Of a stretch of 64,000 nucleotides of DNA, positions 17,219 through 26,232 are shown piece by piece. The first letter of the stretch is position 1, and the number at the start of each line of letters is the position of its first letter. Both the position numbers and the translations under genes were made by a program. The notes beneath the pieces are model-generated. The model saw only the letters and a list, made by a program, of their open reading frames with translations. It did no database searches and had not been told where the DNA came from. The DNA is from Pseudarcicella hirudinis (lineage in GTDB: Bacteria; Bacteroidota; Bacteroidia; Cytophagales; Spirosomataceae). The stretch lies in the NCBI RefSeq assembly GCF_900115665.1, contig NZ_FOXH01000013.1:123838-187837 (forward strand). The letters run 5' to 3'.

Positions 17219-18028
17219 GTGAGCCGGAGTGCTTATTATCGTTACCGACGAGGCAAAAGCTATAGGGCAGACAAAAAATATAATAGGCCAAAACATGAAG
17301 TAGAGAAGGAATTTATCCAAAATCACAAGCGATATGGTAGCAGACGCATCAAGGCATCTTTACAAGAAAAAGGGATAATAATCTCTCGTAGAAAAGTTGC
17401 TTCAATTATGCGTAAACAGGGTTTGCGAGCCATTCAGCCAAGAACCTTTGTGCCAAGAACTACTAATAGCAGACATGGTAAAAGGGTGTCTCCCAATCTT
17501 TTAGAAGCTCATCCTCAGGTAACAAAACCCAATAGTGTCTGGGTTTCTGATATTACCTACATGCCTGTAAAAGGGGGCAAGTGGGCCTACTTATGCGTGT
17601 GGTTAGATTTGTTCTCAAGGCGGATAGTCAGTTGGCGTTTAGCTGAAAACATGCAGGAAATTCTTGTGAGAGAACCCTTGGAAAGAGCCCTGCTAAAGCG
17701 TCGGGTTAGTCCAGGTATGATCATACGTTCTGATCGTGGCGGCCAATATCTGTCAGAGAAAATGAAGAAACTCATTAAAACCTTCCAACTCAGACAAAGT
17801 ATGTCTGGGGCCGATAATCCCTATGATAATGCTTGGGCAGAGTCATTTTGGAGCCGATTAAAGGCTGAACTTGATATGCCTAAAGGGGGCTATGAGTGTC
17901 TGGAAAGATTAAATGCCGTCTTATTTAAATACATTGAGGGTTACTATAATACCGCAAGGCTACATTCGGCTTTAAATTATTCGAGTCCAATTGCTTTTGA
18001 AACACAATATTATCGAAATACTGGATGA
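17219..18028 (+). CDS. IS3-family transposase OrfB (DDE integrase domain)
   Basis: 269 residues from the first in-frame ATG, but the functional product is the OrfAB fusion made by -1 frameshifting at 17111-17117. It contains an HTH_21-like region (KRYGSRRIKASLQEKG) and an rve core with the catalytic triad in VWVSDITYMP (Asp), IIRSDRGGQY (Asp) and DNAWAESFWSRLK (Glu and the following Lys). All key residues are present and the frame is intact, so the element may still be active. Confidence 0.9.
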   Translation: MSRSAYYRYRRGKSYRADKKYNRPKHEVEKEFIQNHKRYGSRRIKASLQEKGIIISRRKVASIMRKQGLRAIQPRTFVPRTTNSRHGKRVSPNLLEAHPQVTKPNSVWVSDITYMPVKGGKWAYLCVWLDLFSRRIVSWRLAENMQEILVREPLERALLKRRVSPGMIIRSDRGGQYLSEKMKKLIKTFQLRQSMSGADNPYDNAWAESFWSRLKAELDMPKGGYECLERLNAVLFKYIEGYYNTARLHSALNYSSPIAFETQYYRNTG

Positions 18029-18078
18029 AATTTGAACTTTTAAATACTTAACTAAAACGCAAAAAGTGTAAACCCAAA

Positions 18079-18091
18079 GGGTACCACCTCA
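18079..18091. repeat. IS3 right inverted repeat
   Basis: GGGTACCACCTCA is the exact reverse complement of the left end TGAGGTGGTACCC at 16788-16800. Confidence 0.9.
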
Positions 18092-18667
18092 AAGAACTTG
18101 GCATTGACAACCTTGGATTGTTATAGAAATTATTTGAGTAGTCTATATGTGAATAAAAATATAAAATTAAAGGTTTTATACTGTAGTGATAATACACTGA
18201 ACAATTTGGATGTGAGTAAGAATATAGCACTAACAGAATTGGGTTGTAGCGACAATGGATTAAGGAGTCTCGATGTGAGTAAAAATCTGGCATTAATTCA
18301 TTTGTATTGTGGTACAGATGATATGATTCCATTGCCTCCCCTTCAGGAGGGGGACCATGTATTGATAAAAACGAATTATGCTAGGAATCGATTGACAACT
18401 TTGGATGTGAGTAAGAATTTATTCTTAGAACGTTTGGATTGTAGCAATAACCAATTGAAGGCTCTGGGCATGAGTAAGAATATAAAATTAATAGAAGTAT
18501 GGTGTTCAAAAAATCAACTGAGGAGCATGGATGTAAGGAAGAATACTAAATTATTGAAATTGTTTTGTTATGCCAATAAAATCCAAACCATCTGCGTAAA
18601 CAGCCTTTCTCAGCCAACAAGTAATTGGCAAAAAGATGATTCTGCTTCTTATAAGGTTTGTCAATAA
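18092..18667 (+). pseudogene. Leucine-rich-repeat protein fragment, 5' part lost at the IS3 junction
   Basis: From the first base after the IS the frame reads KNLALTTLDC, that is, it enters in the middle of a repeat, with no signal peptide or start. The fragment has repeats of about 21 residues built on LDVSKNxxLxxLxCSxNxL, as in BspA-type surface LRR proteins, and ends with a typical capping tail (QTICVNSLSQP). One repeat is expanded by about 24 residues (positions about 18309-18383) around a CCCCT...AGGGG hairpin. The 5' part is nowhere in the window, so the gene is dead or expressed only as a fragment. Confidence 0.8.
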
Positions 18668-18712
18668 ATCATAATTCTCTGTAAAAGAGCGATATAATTT
18701 CATTCTGTTTGT

Positions 18713-18744
18713 AAAAAAAGCACAACCCCGGTTGTGCTTTTTTT
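18713..18744. terminator. Rho-independent terminator after the LRR fragment
   Basis: AAAAAAAGCACAAC (18713-18726) pairs perfectly with GTTGTGCTTTTTTT (18731-18744) around a 4-base loop, followed by T-rich DNA. It is symmetrical and could work in both directions. Confidence 0.85.
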
Positions 18745-18776
18745 GTTTTATACTTGTCTGATATTAAATTAAGTTT

Positions 18777-18807
18777 TACATTTGTTTTAAATTTAGATAA
18801 ACCTAAA
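18777..18807 (+). promoter_or_regulatory. Promoter and putative metal-regulator operator of the zinc module
   Basis: TACATTTG (18777-18784) matches the TAnnTTTG -7 element and TTG at 18754-18756 lies 20 bases upstream as the -33 part. Just downstream, TTTAGATAAACCTAAA (18792-18807) is a palindrome with 5-base arms over the expected transcription start. It differs from the AGTCTAA operators of the iron genes, so it could be read by another Fur-family protein such as Zur. Confidence 0.5.
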
Positions 18808-18829
18808 AAAATAATTAGAAATATAACAA

Positions 18830-21259
18830 ATGAAACAATGTTGCAAATATACGATAATTTTATTCTTTAGCATAATTACTTCCTTTGTCTCCCGGGCTCA
18901 AAATGCTGTTTCAGGGAAGATATCATTTAGTGACAATAACGAGCCTGTTGTCGGAGCGAATGTATATATTCCTGAGTTGAGATTGGGAGTAAGTACAGAT
19001 GTGAAAGGTTTTTATCGCTTGAAGAATCTGCCGAAAGGGGCCTATACCTTTCAGATCAGTTATGTTTCTCATAAAACCCTTACTGAAAAGGTCCCGGTTT
19101 CGGGAAATATCACTAAGGATTTTATCATGGAGAATTCAGCTACTTCTTTGGAAGAAGTGGTAGTAACCGGAGCGGGAATCCGTACATTGGTTAAGGAAAG
19201 CCCTGTCCCGATTGCTGCCCTTTCCAGGTCTCAATGGCTGCAAACTGCTTCAACCAATATGGTAGATGCGATTGTTAAACTGCCGGGTATTTCCCAGATT
19301 TCTACCGGATCAGTTTTGTCAAAACCTATCATTCGGGGTCTGGGCTTTAACCGGGTAATTACGGTACATGATGGTGTAAGACAAGAAGATAACCAATGGG
19401 GGGAGGAGCATAGTTTACACATTGATGAATATTCCATCGACAGGTATGAAATAATTCGGGGTTCGGGCTCATTGATGTATGGGTCAGATGGCTTAGGAGG
19501 GGTTATTTCTGTCATTTCTCCCTCTCCGGTAGAAGAAGGTAAAATCGCCGGAAATATCCTGTACAATTATCAGTCTAACAATGGCTTACAGGGATTTTCA
19601 GCAAATTTGTCAGGAAATCAGAATGGCTTAATCTGGTCTGGCAGATTAAGTCATAAAAGTGCCGGAAATTATAGAAATGCCTTCGACGGACTTGTTTACG
19701 GCTCTAATTTTAAAGAGCTTGATTTCAGCGGAATGGTTGGTCTGAATAAAAAATGGGGATATTCGAGGCTGTATTTTTCCAAATTCGGTCAGGAAATTAA
19801 CATTATCGATGGCTTAAGAGATGCGCAGGGATATTTTATGAAAAATACCGTGCTGGAAGGTAAGCAGGTTAAAGTGAGGGTAACAGATGATGAATTGCAA
19901 AATAGCACGATAAATCCTTCAAATTCTCAGGATTTATCTAATTATAAGATCTCTCTGAATAATTATTTCAACCTCGGAAAAGGAAGTTTAAGTCTTAACC
20001 TCGCCTATTCTATAAATAACCGCAGAGAGTTTGGGAATGTGTTTAAGCCCAATGAACCGGATCTGTATTTTTACCTCAGAACCTATTACTATGATCTGAG
20101 ATACAATTTCGCAGAAAAAAATGGCTTCGAAACAACCATTGGAACCAACGGAATGTACCAGAAAATGGAAAATAAGGGAAATGAAACCTTATATCCTGAC
20201 TTTAATTTATTTGACAACGGGGTTTTTGTTTTCACAAAAAAGAAAATCAACAAACTCACATTAAGCGGAGGATTGAGATTTGACATCAGGGATTTATCTA
20301 TCAATAAACTGTATATTGATGCTGAAGGTAAATTTCAGACCAATCCGGTTGGTGCGGTGGAAGAAAGATTTAAAGGTTTTTCAAATACTTTTAAGAATAC
20401 GACCGGAAGTTTGGGAGCAGTCTATAAAATCAGTGAACACTGGTCTGTGAGAACCAATATTGCCAGAGGATTCAGAGCACCAAGTGTACCTGAAATATCT
20501 TCAAACGGTGAACATGCAGGCACTTTCAGATACGAGATCGGGAATATTAACCAATTGTCTGAAGTATCCCTTCAGAATGACCTTGGTATTACTTTTGAAA
20601 ATAAATCATGGTATTTTGACCTGAACCTTTTCAGAAATCAGATTGATAATTATACTTTTTCAGAAAGAGTTCAGGGTGTTTCGGGGAAAGATTCAATCAT
20701 TAATGGTGTTCCGGTTTTCCATTACAGACAAGGAAATGCCCGCTTAATGGGTCTGGAAGGAACAATTACTTTTAATCCGGAATCGCTCAGATGGTTTAGT
20801 ATCACTCAAAGCTATTCGATGGTAAACGGTGTCAACCTTTCAGCTAAAAATGATTCGGCAAAATACCTGCCTTTTATGCCCTCGCCAAGATGGCTGACTA
20901 ATGTAAAACTTACCAAAGCTAATATTGGAAAAACGTTAAGAAATGCTTATTTCTCTGTTGAACTTGAACATAACCAAAAGCAGGATCAGGTTTTGCTGGC
21001 TTATAATACCGAAACATTTACGCCTGCTTATACACTCGTAAATGTAGGGATGGGTGCCACCATTACAAATCGTCAGAAAAAAGCCATTTTTTCTGTTTAC
21101 CTGGCAGCGAATAATCTTTTTGATGTGGCCTATCAGAGTCATCAAAGCCGCTTAAAATACCTCGACGTAAATCCGGTAACGGGCAGACAGGGCGTTTTTA
21201 ACATGGGGAGGAATTTAAGTATAAAATTAATTGTTCCCTTTGAGATAAAGAAGAATTAA
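18830..21259 (+). CDS. ZnuD-like TonB-dependent outer membrane receptor
   Basis: A signal peptide (cleavage near SRAQN, about residue 24) and a carboxypeptidase-like domain (about 25-115) come first. The plug (about 115-240) contains KPIIRGLGFNRVITVHDG, then DNQWGEEHSLHIDEYSIDRY and IIRGSGSLMYGSDGLGGVIS, and the barrel continues to residue 809. The acid/His-rich plug loop GEEHSLHID recalls the zinc receptor ZnuD. Two COG0523 GTPases follow directly, which is a typical zinc-limitation partnership. Import of zinc or a zinc chelate is therefore the best guess; another metal is possible. A hairpin after the stop may reduce read-through into the GTPases. Confidence 0.75.
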   Translation: MKQCCKYTIILFFSIITSFVSRAQNAVSGKISFSDNNEPVVGANVYIPELRLGVSTDVKGFYRLKNLPKGAYTFQISYVSHKTLTEKVPVSGNITKDFIMENSATSLEEVVVTGAGIRTLVKESPVPIAALSRSQWLQTASTNMVDAIVKLPGISQISTGSVLSKPIIRGLGFNRVITVHDGVRQEDNQWGEEHSLHIDEYSIDRYEIIRGSGSLMYGSDGLGGVISVISPSPVEEGKIAGNILYNYQSNNGLQGFSANLSGNQNGLIWSGRLSHKSAGNYRNAFDGLVYGSNFKELDFSGMVGLNKKWGYSRLYFSKFGQEINIIDGLRDAQGYFMKNTVLEGKQVKVRVTDDELQNSTINPSNSQDLSNYKISLNNYFNLGKGSLSLNLAYSINNRREFGNVFKPNEPDLYFYLRTYYYDLRYNFAEKNGFETTIGTNGMYQKMENKGNETLYPDFNLFDNGVFVFTKKKINKLTLSGGLRFDIRDLSINKLYIDAEGKFQTNPVGAVEERFKGFSNTFKNTTGSLGAVYKISEHWSVRTNIARGFRAPSVPEISSNGEHAGTFRYEIGNINQLSEVSLQNDLGITFENKSWYFDLNLFRNQIDNYTFSERVQGVSGKDSIINGVPVFHYRQGNARLMGLEGTITFNPESLRWFSITQSYSMVNGVNLSAKNDSAKYLPFMPSPRWLTNVKLTKANIGKTLRNAYFSVELEHNQKQDQVLLAYNTETFTPAYTLVNVGMGATITNRQKKAIFSVYLAANNLFDVAYQSHQSRLKYLDVNPVTGRQGVFNMGRNLSIKLIVPFEIKKN

Positions 21260-21287
21260 GGGTCTGGTAAACATATTAGTATCCTGC

Positions 21288-21317
21288 AACTTCCCGGAAA
21301 TTTAAATCCGGGAAGTT
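21288..21317 (+). terminator. Hairpin (weak terminator or attenuator) after the receptor gene
   Basis: AACTTCCCGG (21288-21297) and CCGGGAAGTT (21308-21317) form a perfect 10-bp stem with an AT-only loop, followed by TTGCTTT. The T-run is short, so partial read-through to the COG0523 genes is likely. Confidence 0.6.
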
Positions 21318-21400
21318 TTGCTTTAAACAGCCAATGGCAAATTTGATGTTTCATGATTTCCGGAAAAATTCCTTTATTTTGAAGCAGAGAACTTTTATTT

Positions 21401-22423
21401 ATGAATGAATACAAAAAGATTCCGGTAAATCTGATTACCGGATTTTTAGGAGTCGGGAAAACAACGGCAGTTATTAATTTGTTGAAAAACAAGCCTGAAA
21501 ATGAAAAATGGGCTGTTTTAGTGAATGAATTTGGAGAGGTTTCAATTGATCATGCCATGATGCTGTCAGTTGAAGCGGGCCAGCTAAGTGTAATGGAAGT
21601 GGAAGGAGGTTGTATCTGCTGTTCTGCTCAGCAGAATATGTTTTCGACACTGCAAACAATTCTGAAACAGGTAAAACCTCAGAGAATTCTGATTGAACCA
21701 ACCGGATTAGGCCATCCTGCAAGTATTCTGGATATGTTAAGGGCTAAACCATTTGCAGATCAGCTGGAAGTACATGCCACGATCTGTATGGTTAATCCTG
21801 TGCAGCTATTTCAGGAAAAGTATAAAACCAATGGTACTTATCTCGATCAGATTACCTTGGCGGATGTTTTGGTAGCGAATAAAACAGATCTGGCTTCAGA
21901 AGAAGAAATGGAGCACTTTTGGGAATTTACGGATGAATTATATCCACCCAAAATAATTGTTGACCGGATTGAACATGCTTTTCTGAAAGCGGAGTGGCTC
22001 AATATTATTCCGGGAGAAAGCAGAATTGCTTTATTTCCAGATAGCCATGTTATGCAGGAGCAAATGCCTGCCAAAACTTTTTTGAAGAGATTTCCAAAGC
22101 CCGGGAAACCGCTTATGAAACCCGGATATTCTTTAGGAAATTATAGTTGCGGCTGGATTTTTTCGGCTGAAGAAATATTTGATTTAGGAGAACTTAATAA
22201 GCTCATTATGCGGTTGTTTTTTGAAAACAAGGTACATCGGGCAAAAGGTATCTTCAGAATCAGCTCAGATTGGTACTTGTATAATTTCGCAGATGGCCTC
22301 CCATCTACACATTATATTGCCTATCGGAGAGACAGCAGACTGGAACTGATTGCTGATGAAGCCCAGAATTGGGCAGAAATTCAGGAAAAAATCCAGCGTT
22401 GTATCAGTAAAAATGAGGAGTAG
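21401..22423 (+). CDS. COG0523 (CobW/YciC-like) G3E family metallochaperone GTPase, copy 1
   Basis: A 340-residue GTPase with Walker A GFLGVGKTT (14-22), the family metal site GGCICCS (Cys71, Cys73, Cys74), Glu-rich switch EFGEVSIDH, IEPTGLGHP, and NKTD for guanine recognition (about 164-167). The C-terminal CobW_C domain (about 230-340) contains GWIFSAEEIFD. COG0523 proteins deliver Zn, Co or Ni to target proteins; those beside zinc receptors serve under zinc starvation. It is followed 79 bases later by a paralogue. Confidence 0.88.
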   Translation: MNEYKKIPVNLITGFLGVGKTTAVINLLKNKPENEKWAVLVNEFGEVSIDHAMMLSVEAGQLSVMEVEGGCICCSAQQNMFSTLQTILKQVKPQRILIEPTGLGHPASILDMLRAKPFADQLEVHATICMVNPVQLFQEKYKTNGTYLDQITLADVLVANKTDLASEEEMEHFWEFTDELYPPKIIVDRIEHAFLKAEWLNIIPGESRIALFPDSHVMQEQMPAKTFLKRFPKPGKPLMKPGYSLGNYSCGWIFSAEEIFDLGELNKLIMRLFFENKVHRAKGIFRISSDWYLYNFADGLPSTHYIAYRRDSRLELIADEAQNWAEIQEKIQRCISKNEE

Positions 22424-22435
22424 GAAGAATGAAAT

Positions 22436-22472
22436 TGGCGTCTGACGCCATCGTTTATGTCCTGTAAACGAT
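22436..22472 (+). other. Two adjacent stem-loops between the COG0523 genes
   Basis: TGGCGTCTGACGCCA (22436-22450) is a perfect palindrome and is followed at once by ATCGTTTA...TAAACGAT (22450-22472), an 8-bp stem with a 7-base loop. There is no T-run. They could be an mRNA processing or stability element or a dispersed repeat. Confidence 0.55.
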
Positions 22473-22502
22473 AAAGAGAAAAATTCTTAAGGGTAGCAAA
22501 AC

Positions 22503-23597
22503 ATGAGTCAACAGAAGATATTAAATAAAATTCCCACAAATATTATTACCGGATTTCTTGGTGTAGGGAAAACGACCACTATTCTTAATATTCTGAAACA
22601 TAAACCTGCTGATGAAAGATGGCTGGTTATTGTGAATGAATTTGGGGAGGTTTCTATAGATCATATTGCCTTTGAAGGTACTAATCAGGAGCAATTAGCA
22701 GTGAAATATGTGGCAGGAGGCTGTATTTGCTGTACGGCTAATATGCCTTTGCAGGTTACGCTGACAAACGCTATTCGTCAGATTAAACCTCACAGGATTC
22801 TGATAGAACCAACAGGAATAGCTCATCCGGAAGCGCTGATTGACATCCTGCAAAATGAGTTTTTAGCCAAAGTAATAGACCTCAGAGCAACAATCTGTCT
22901 GGTAAATCCTGCACAGCTTATTCAGGAAAAATACTTTGATGATGATACTTATCAGGATCAGATTACTTTAGCAGATGTACTACTTGCCAATAAGATTGAT
23001 CTGGCCGGAGAACAGCTTACCCATAAGTTTCTGGAATGGGCAAAATCGCTTTTTCCTCCGAAAATTATAATCGGAGCTGTTGAGAAAGGAGATATTGATT
23101 TGAGTTGGCTGGATGTTGAGCCTTATCCAAACAGAAGGGCGCTTTATCCTGATGCTCATCAAAATACAGAAACCCCGGAGGAAAAGGAAGTTGATTTTGG
23201 CATTCCTCCTCCCGGAAAACCTTTGAGAAAAGAAAGTAAGGGCTTTGGAAATATAGGATGCGGCTGGGTCTTTTCCCCGGATGAGATTTTCAGTAAAAAT
23301 AAATTATTGGCGGTAATAGACCGGTTTAAAGATTTTGAAAGAATAAAAGGCGCATTTAGGGTCAGTAAATCCCAATGGATTTTTGTGAACAAAACAGGTA
23401 CCGAATCTCTTTCTGAATGCCCGATTGCTTATCGGAAAGACAGCAGAGCGGAATTTATTTCCTCAAAGCCCCAGTTATGGGCCCTGATTGAAAAAGAACT
23501 GAAAACATGTCTTTTTAATGCTGATGAAGGCAAGGAAATAAATATATCACCGATTTCCTTTTCAAAAGAGAATATCCTTCCCAAAAGCTCTGAGTAA
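22503..23597 (+). CDS. COG0523 (CobW/YciC-like) G3E family metallochaperone GTPase, copy 2
   Basis: A 364-residue paralogue of the preceding gene. It has Walker A GFLGVGKTT (17-25), the metal motif GGCICCT (Cys74, Cys76, Cys77), IEPTGIAHP, and NKID in the G4 position. The C-terminal CobW_C domain has GCGWVFSPDEIF, and the tail is about 25 residues longer than in copy 1. Tandem COG0523 genes suggest two clients or two expression levels for the same metal. It is the last gene of the probable zinc operon. Confidence 0.88.
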   Translation: MSQQKILNKIPTNIITGFLGVGKTTTILNILKHKPADERWLVIVNEFGEVSIDHIAFEGTNQEQLAVKYVAGGCICCTANMPLQVTLTNAIRQIKPHRILIEPTGIAHPEALIDILQNEFLAKVIDLRATICLVNPAQLIQEKYFDDDTYQDQITLADVLLANKIDLAGEQLTHKFLEWAKSLFPPKIIIGAVEKGDIDLSWLDVEPYPNRRALYPDAHQNTETPEEKEVDFGIPPPGKPLRKESKGFGNIGCGWVFSPDEIFSKNKLLAVIDRFKDFERIKGAFRVSKSQWIFVNKTGTESLSECPIAYRKDSRAEFISSKPQLWALIEKELKTCLFNADEGKEINISPISFSKENILPKSSE

Positions 23598-23730
23598 GTG
23601 TTTAAAAGAGCTTAAATTGCGTTCAAAACCCTGATTTCTGTGATTTTTTGTAGAAAGGAATGATTTTTGTACATCGTTCCTTAGATTCTTTGTAGTATTT
23701 TAGCACAGGAGATTTCAAAAAAGCGACACA

Positions 23731-24108
23731 ATGCCATTAGATAACTATTCATTTCACCAGAGTTTTGATAAAGATTTCCTGCTTGATATTTGTGATAATG
23801 ACCATGAGTATTTACTGGAAGTATTTAATAGTTTTCTGGAAATGAGCAGAAATGAAGCCGCTGAACTGAAATCTTTGATCGCTCTGGAAGATCGACATAA
23901 ACTGACAAAAAAAGTGCACTCAATCAGTTCTGCTTTTGGGTTTATAGGGCAGACAGATTTGTGTTATGAACTAAAAAGTATAGAGAAGAGAGTACACGAA
24001 AATTCCTGTGATTTGATCACAGAGCTTCCGCCAGTCATTTTAAAAATAGAGCAAACTATTGCCATAGTGAGGGCTGAACAGGAAAAATTGCTTGCATGGG
24101 ACTCCTGA
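23731..24108 (+). CDS. Histidine phosphotransfer (HPt) domain protein
   Basis: A 125-residue helical protein with the HPt signature KKVHSISSAFGFIG, phospho-accepting His63, and the preceding LLEVFNSFLEMS helix. It has no other domain and no membrane segment, so it is a cytosolic phosphorelay intermediate. In this neighbourhood the hybrid histidine kinase (28739-31171) ends in a receiver domain and a single-domain response regulator is encoded at 34978-35352; the HPt protein could carry phosphate between them. It lies 75 bases ahead of the sulfatase-fold gene in the same direction. Confidence 0.75.
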   Translation: MPLDNYSFHQSFDKDFLLDICDNDHEYLLEVFNSFLEMSRNEAAELKSLIALEDRHKLTKKVHSISSAFGFIGQTDLCYELKSIEKRVHENSCDLITELPPVILKIEQTIAIVRAEQEKLLAWDS

Positions 24109-24183
24109 GTTTTTAATATCAAATATTATTTCTCTAAATACCAGCTGTTTAACTGATAAAATCATATTTACTGAGATCCTTTA

Positions 24184-26232
24184 ATGAAAGACTCGCATTC
24201 CTCCTTCAAACTTCCTGATTCTTTTGCTTTATCAATTCGCCAGTTTGGCGGCCTTTCATTAGTCTGGTGTTTTATTATTTTCTTTCTCCGAATCGTGGAG
24301 ATGACATATAGCGCTTTTCTGCACGAATTGGCTAAACCGTTTTTTAAGGTTTTAGGTTTGTCATTACTGAACGACCTGTATTTTTTCTTCCAGAGCAGCT
24401 GTGTGCTTTTTGTAATGCATTGCATATTTTCTGTTTTTTCCATTCGGTTGGCAAAGAATATTTACCTTATAATTTGTCTCATTCTTACCTTATTACAGCT
24501 AAGTCTGATGCAGTATTTTTTCACCTCGCTTGTGCCGCTGAGTTCTGATATTTTTAACTATTCCCTGAAGGATATTCAGCAGACTGTAGGAGCCTCAGGA
24601 GGGGTACCAATAGGAGGGGTTATTGCTATTATTGTCATAGAGGTGCTGGTTTATTTTGCCTTTCGTCTCCTGACAGCAAAACTTTCCTTTAAGCCGGTTT
24701 TTAGCCTGATGATTCCGTTACTATCCTTTGCGGCGTTTTTTTTCGGAATAAATACCTTTATCAAAGCTGCTCAGTTTGGGAATGAATATACTAATAACCT
24801 GACGATCAATAAGTCTGAATATTTCACAAATGCTTCGTATAAGTACTTTTTTGACAAAGATGACGGCATTGATATTTATGCAGATAACTATTTAGGTCTT
24901 GAGAACCTTATTGTGGGAAGTGATAAGAATATCGAAAATGTATCATATCTCGCTGAATCTGCATTCCCGTTTTTGCATCAGGATAACACCCCTGATGTAT
25001 TAGGCCCTTTTTTGAGTAAATCTGAGAAGAAACCAAATATCGTTGTGCTGATTGTTGAGGGATTAGGCAGGGCTTTTAGCGGAGAAAATGCTTATTTAGG
25101 CAGCTATACCCCATACATTGATTCCTTATCTGCAAAGAGTCTGTACTGGGAGAATTTCCTGAGTGAAGGTGGTCGTACCTTTGCGGTATTGCCCTCATTA
25201 TTAGGCTCATTGCCATTTGCCAAAGCCGGATTTAATGAATTAGGCCCTAAAATGCCGGATCATGTATCACTGGTAAGTATTCTCAGAAAACAGGGATATT
25301 ATACTTCATTTTATTATGGAGGAGATGCTGGTTTTGATAATATGAGTATGTTTTTGAAAAAGAGCGGAATAGATCGTGTGAATGATGAAGGCACTTATGG
25401 AGCCGGATATGTAAAAATGCCAACCAGTCCGAGTGGATTTAGCTGGGGATATGGCGACAAGGAGCTGTTCAGGCGGTTTTTTACAGTTAATGAAAAACCT
25501 TTAAATCAGCCAAGACTTGATGTGGTGTTAACTGTTTCGACGCATAATCCTTTTCTGATAAATGAACAGGAAAAATACCTGGACCGATTCGAAAAACGAC
25601 TGGATTTCCTCAAATTTAATGAAGAAGAAAAGGTACAGTCAAGGCAGAATAAGAATATGCTTGCCTCGGTGCTGTATATGGATGACGCTGTCCGCTATTT
25701 TATAGAAAATTACAGGAAAAGACCGGAATTTGCCAATACGATTTTCTTCATTACCGGCGACCACCGGATGCCGGAAATACCAATGTCAACCAAAATTGAC
25801 CGTTATCATGTGCCTTTGATTGTCTATTCTCCGCTTTTGAAAAGAACGGCAGTATTTAAGTCGATCTCAACCCATTTTGATGTAACACCATCAATTTTAG
25901 CTTTTCTGAACAAAAATTATGGCGTGGGAAGGCCGGCTGTAGCTGATTGGTTAGGCACAGGAATTGACACTACACGGCAATTCAGAAACATCCATTCTTA
26001 CCCGATTATGATGACAAAAGCTGAGCTTGTGGATTATATCCGTGGGGGATATCTTTTGAATAACAATGATTTATACCGGATTTCGGATGGTATGGGATTA
26101 GAACTGGTTGATGAAAAACCTATGCAAAATCAGCTTAAAGGGGCTTTTGAGCAATTTAAGCAAAGAAATAACAGAATGTTAGGTGGAAGTAAATTAATCC
26201 CTGATTCAGTTTTGACGAAATTTAATCATTAG
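24184..26232 (+). CDS. LTA-synthase-like membrane sulfatase/phosphotransferase-fold enzyme
   Basis: 682 residues. The first about 200 form five hydrophobic helices; then comes an extracytoplasmic alkaline-phosphatase-superfamily domain (about 280-600) with PNIVVLIVEGLGR (metal-binding Glu), GGRTFAVLPSLLGS (Thr nucleophile, as in LtaS-type enzymes), FYYGGDAGFDNM and FFITGDHRMPE (metal-binding Asp-His). Relatives transfer glycerophosphate, phosphoethanolamine or sulfate-type groups onto glycans or lipids. In this locus it may decorate the polymer made by the GT2 enzyme, as BcsG does for cellulose, though this is inference. It overlaps the convergent gene's 3' end by 11 bases. Confidence 0.75.
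   Translation: MKDSHSSFKLPDSFALSIRQFGGLSLVWCFIIFFLRIVEMTYSAFLHELAKPFFKVLGLSLLNDLYFFFQSSCVLFVMHCIFSVFSIRLAKNIYLIICLILTLLQLSLMQYFFTSLVPLSSDIFNYSLKDIQQTVGASGGVPIGGVIAIIVIEVLVYFAFRLLTAKLSFKPVFSLMIPLLSFAAFFFGINTFIKAAQFGNEYTNNLTINKSEYFTNASYKYFFDKDDGIDIYADNYLGLENLIVGSDKNIENVSYLAESAFPFLHQDNTPDVLGPFLSKSEKKPNIVVLIVEGLGRAFSGENAYLGSYTPYIDSLSAKSLYWENFLSEGGRTFAVLPSLLGSLPFAKAGFNELGPKMPDHVSLVSILRKQGYYTSFYYGGDAGFDNMSMFLKKSGIDRVNDEGTYGAGYVKMPTSPSGFSWGYGDKELFRRFFTVNEKPLNQPRLDVVLTVSTHNPFLINEQEKYLDRFEKRLDFLKFNEEEKVQSRQNKNMLASVLYMDDAVRYFIENYRKRPEFANTIFFITGDHRMPEIPMSTKIDRYHVPLIVYSPLLKRTAVFKSISTHFDVTPSILAFLNKNYGVGRPAVADWLGTGIDTTRQFRNIHSYPIMMTKAELVDYIRGGYLLNNNDLYRISDGMGLELVDEKPMQNQLKGAFEQFKQRNNRMLGGSKLIPDSVLTKFNH

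Larger units (their letters stand above)
16788..18091 (+). mobile_element. Complete IS3-family insertion sequence (1304 bp)
   Basis: The ends are 13-base perfect inverted repeats, TGAGGTGGTACCC at 16788-16800 and GGGTACCACCTCA at 18079-18091, with further partial matching inwards. The element holds orfA and orfB in the typical IS3 -1 arrangement. AAG flanks it on both sides (16785-16787, 18092-18094), the length expected of an IS3 target duplication, although the flanks belong to different genes. Confidence 0.9.
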
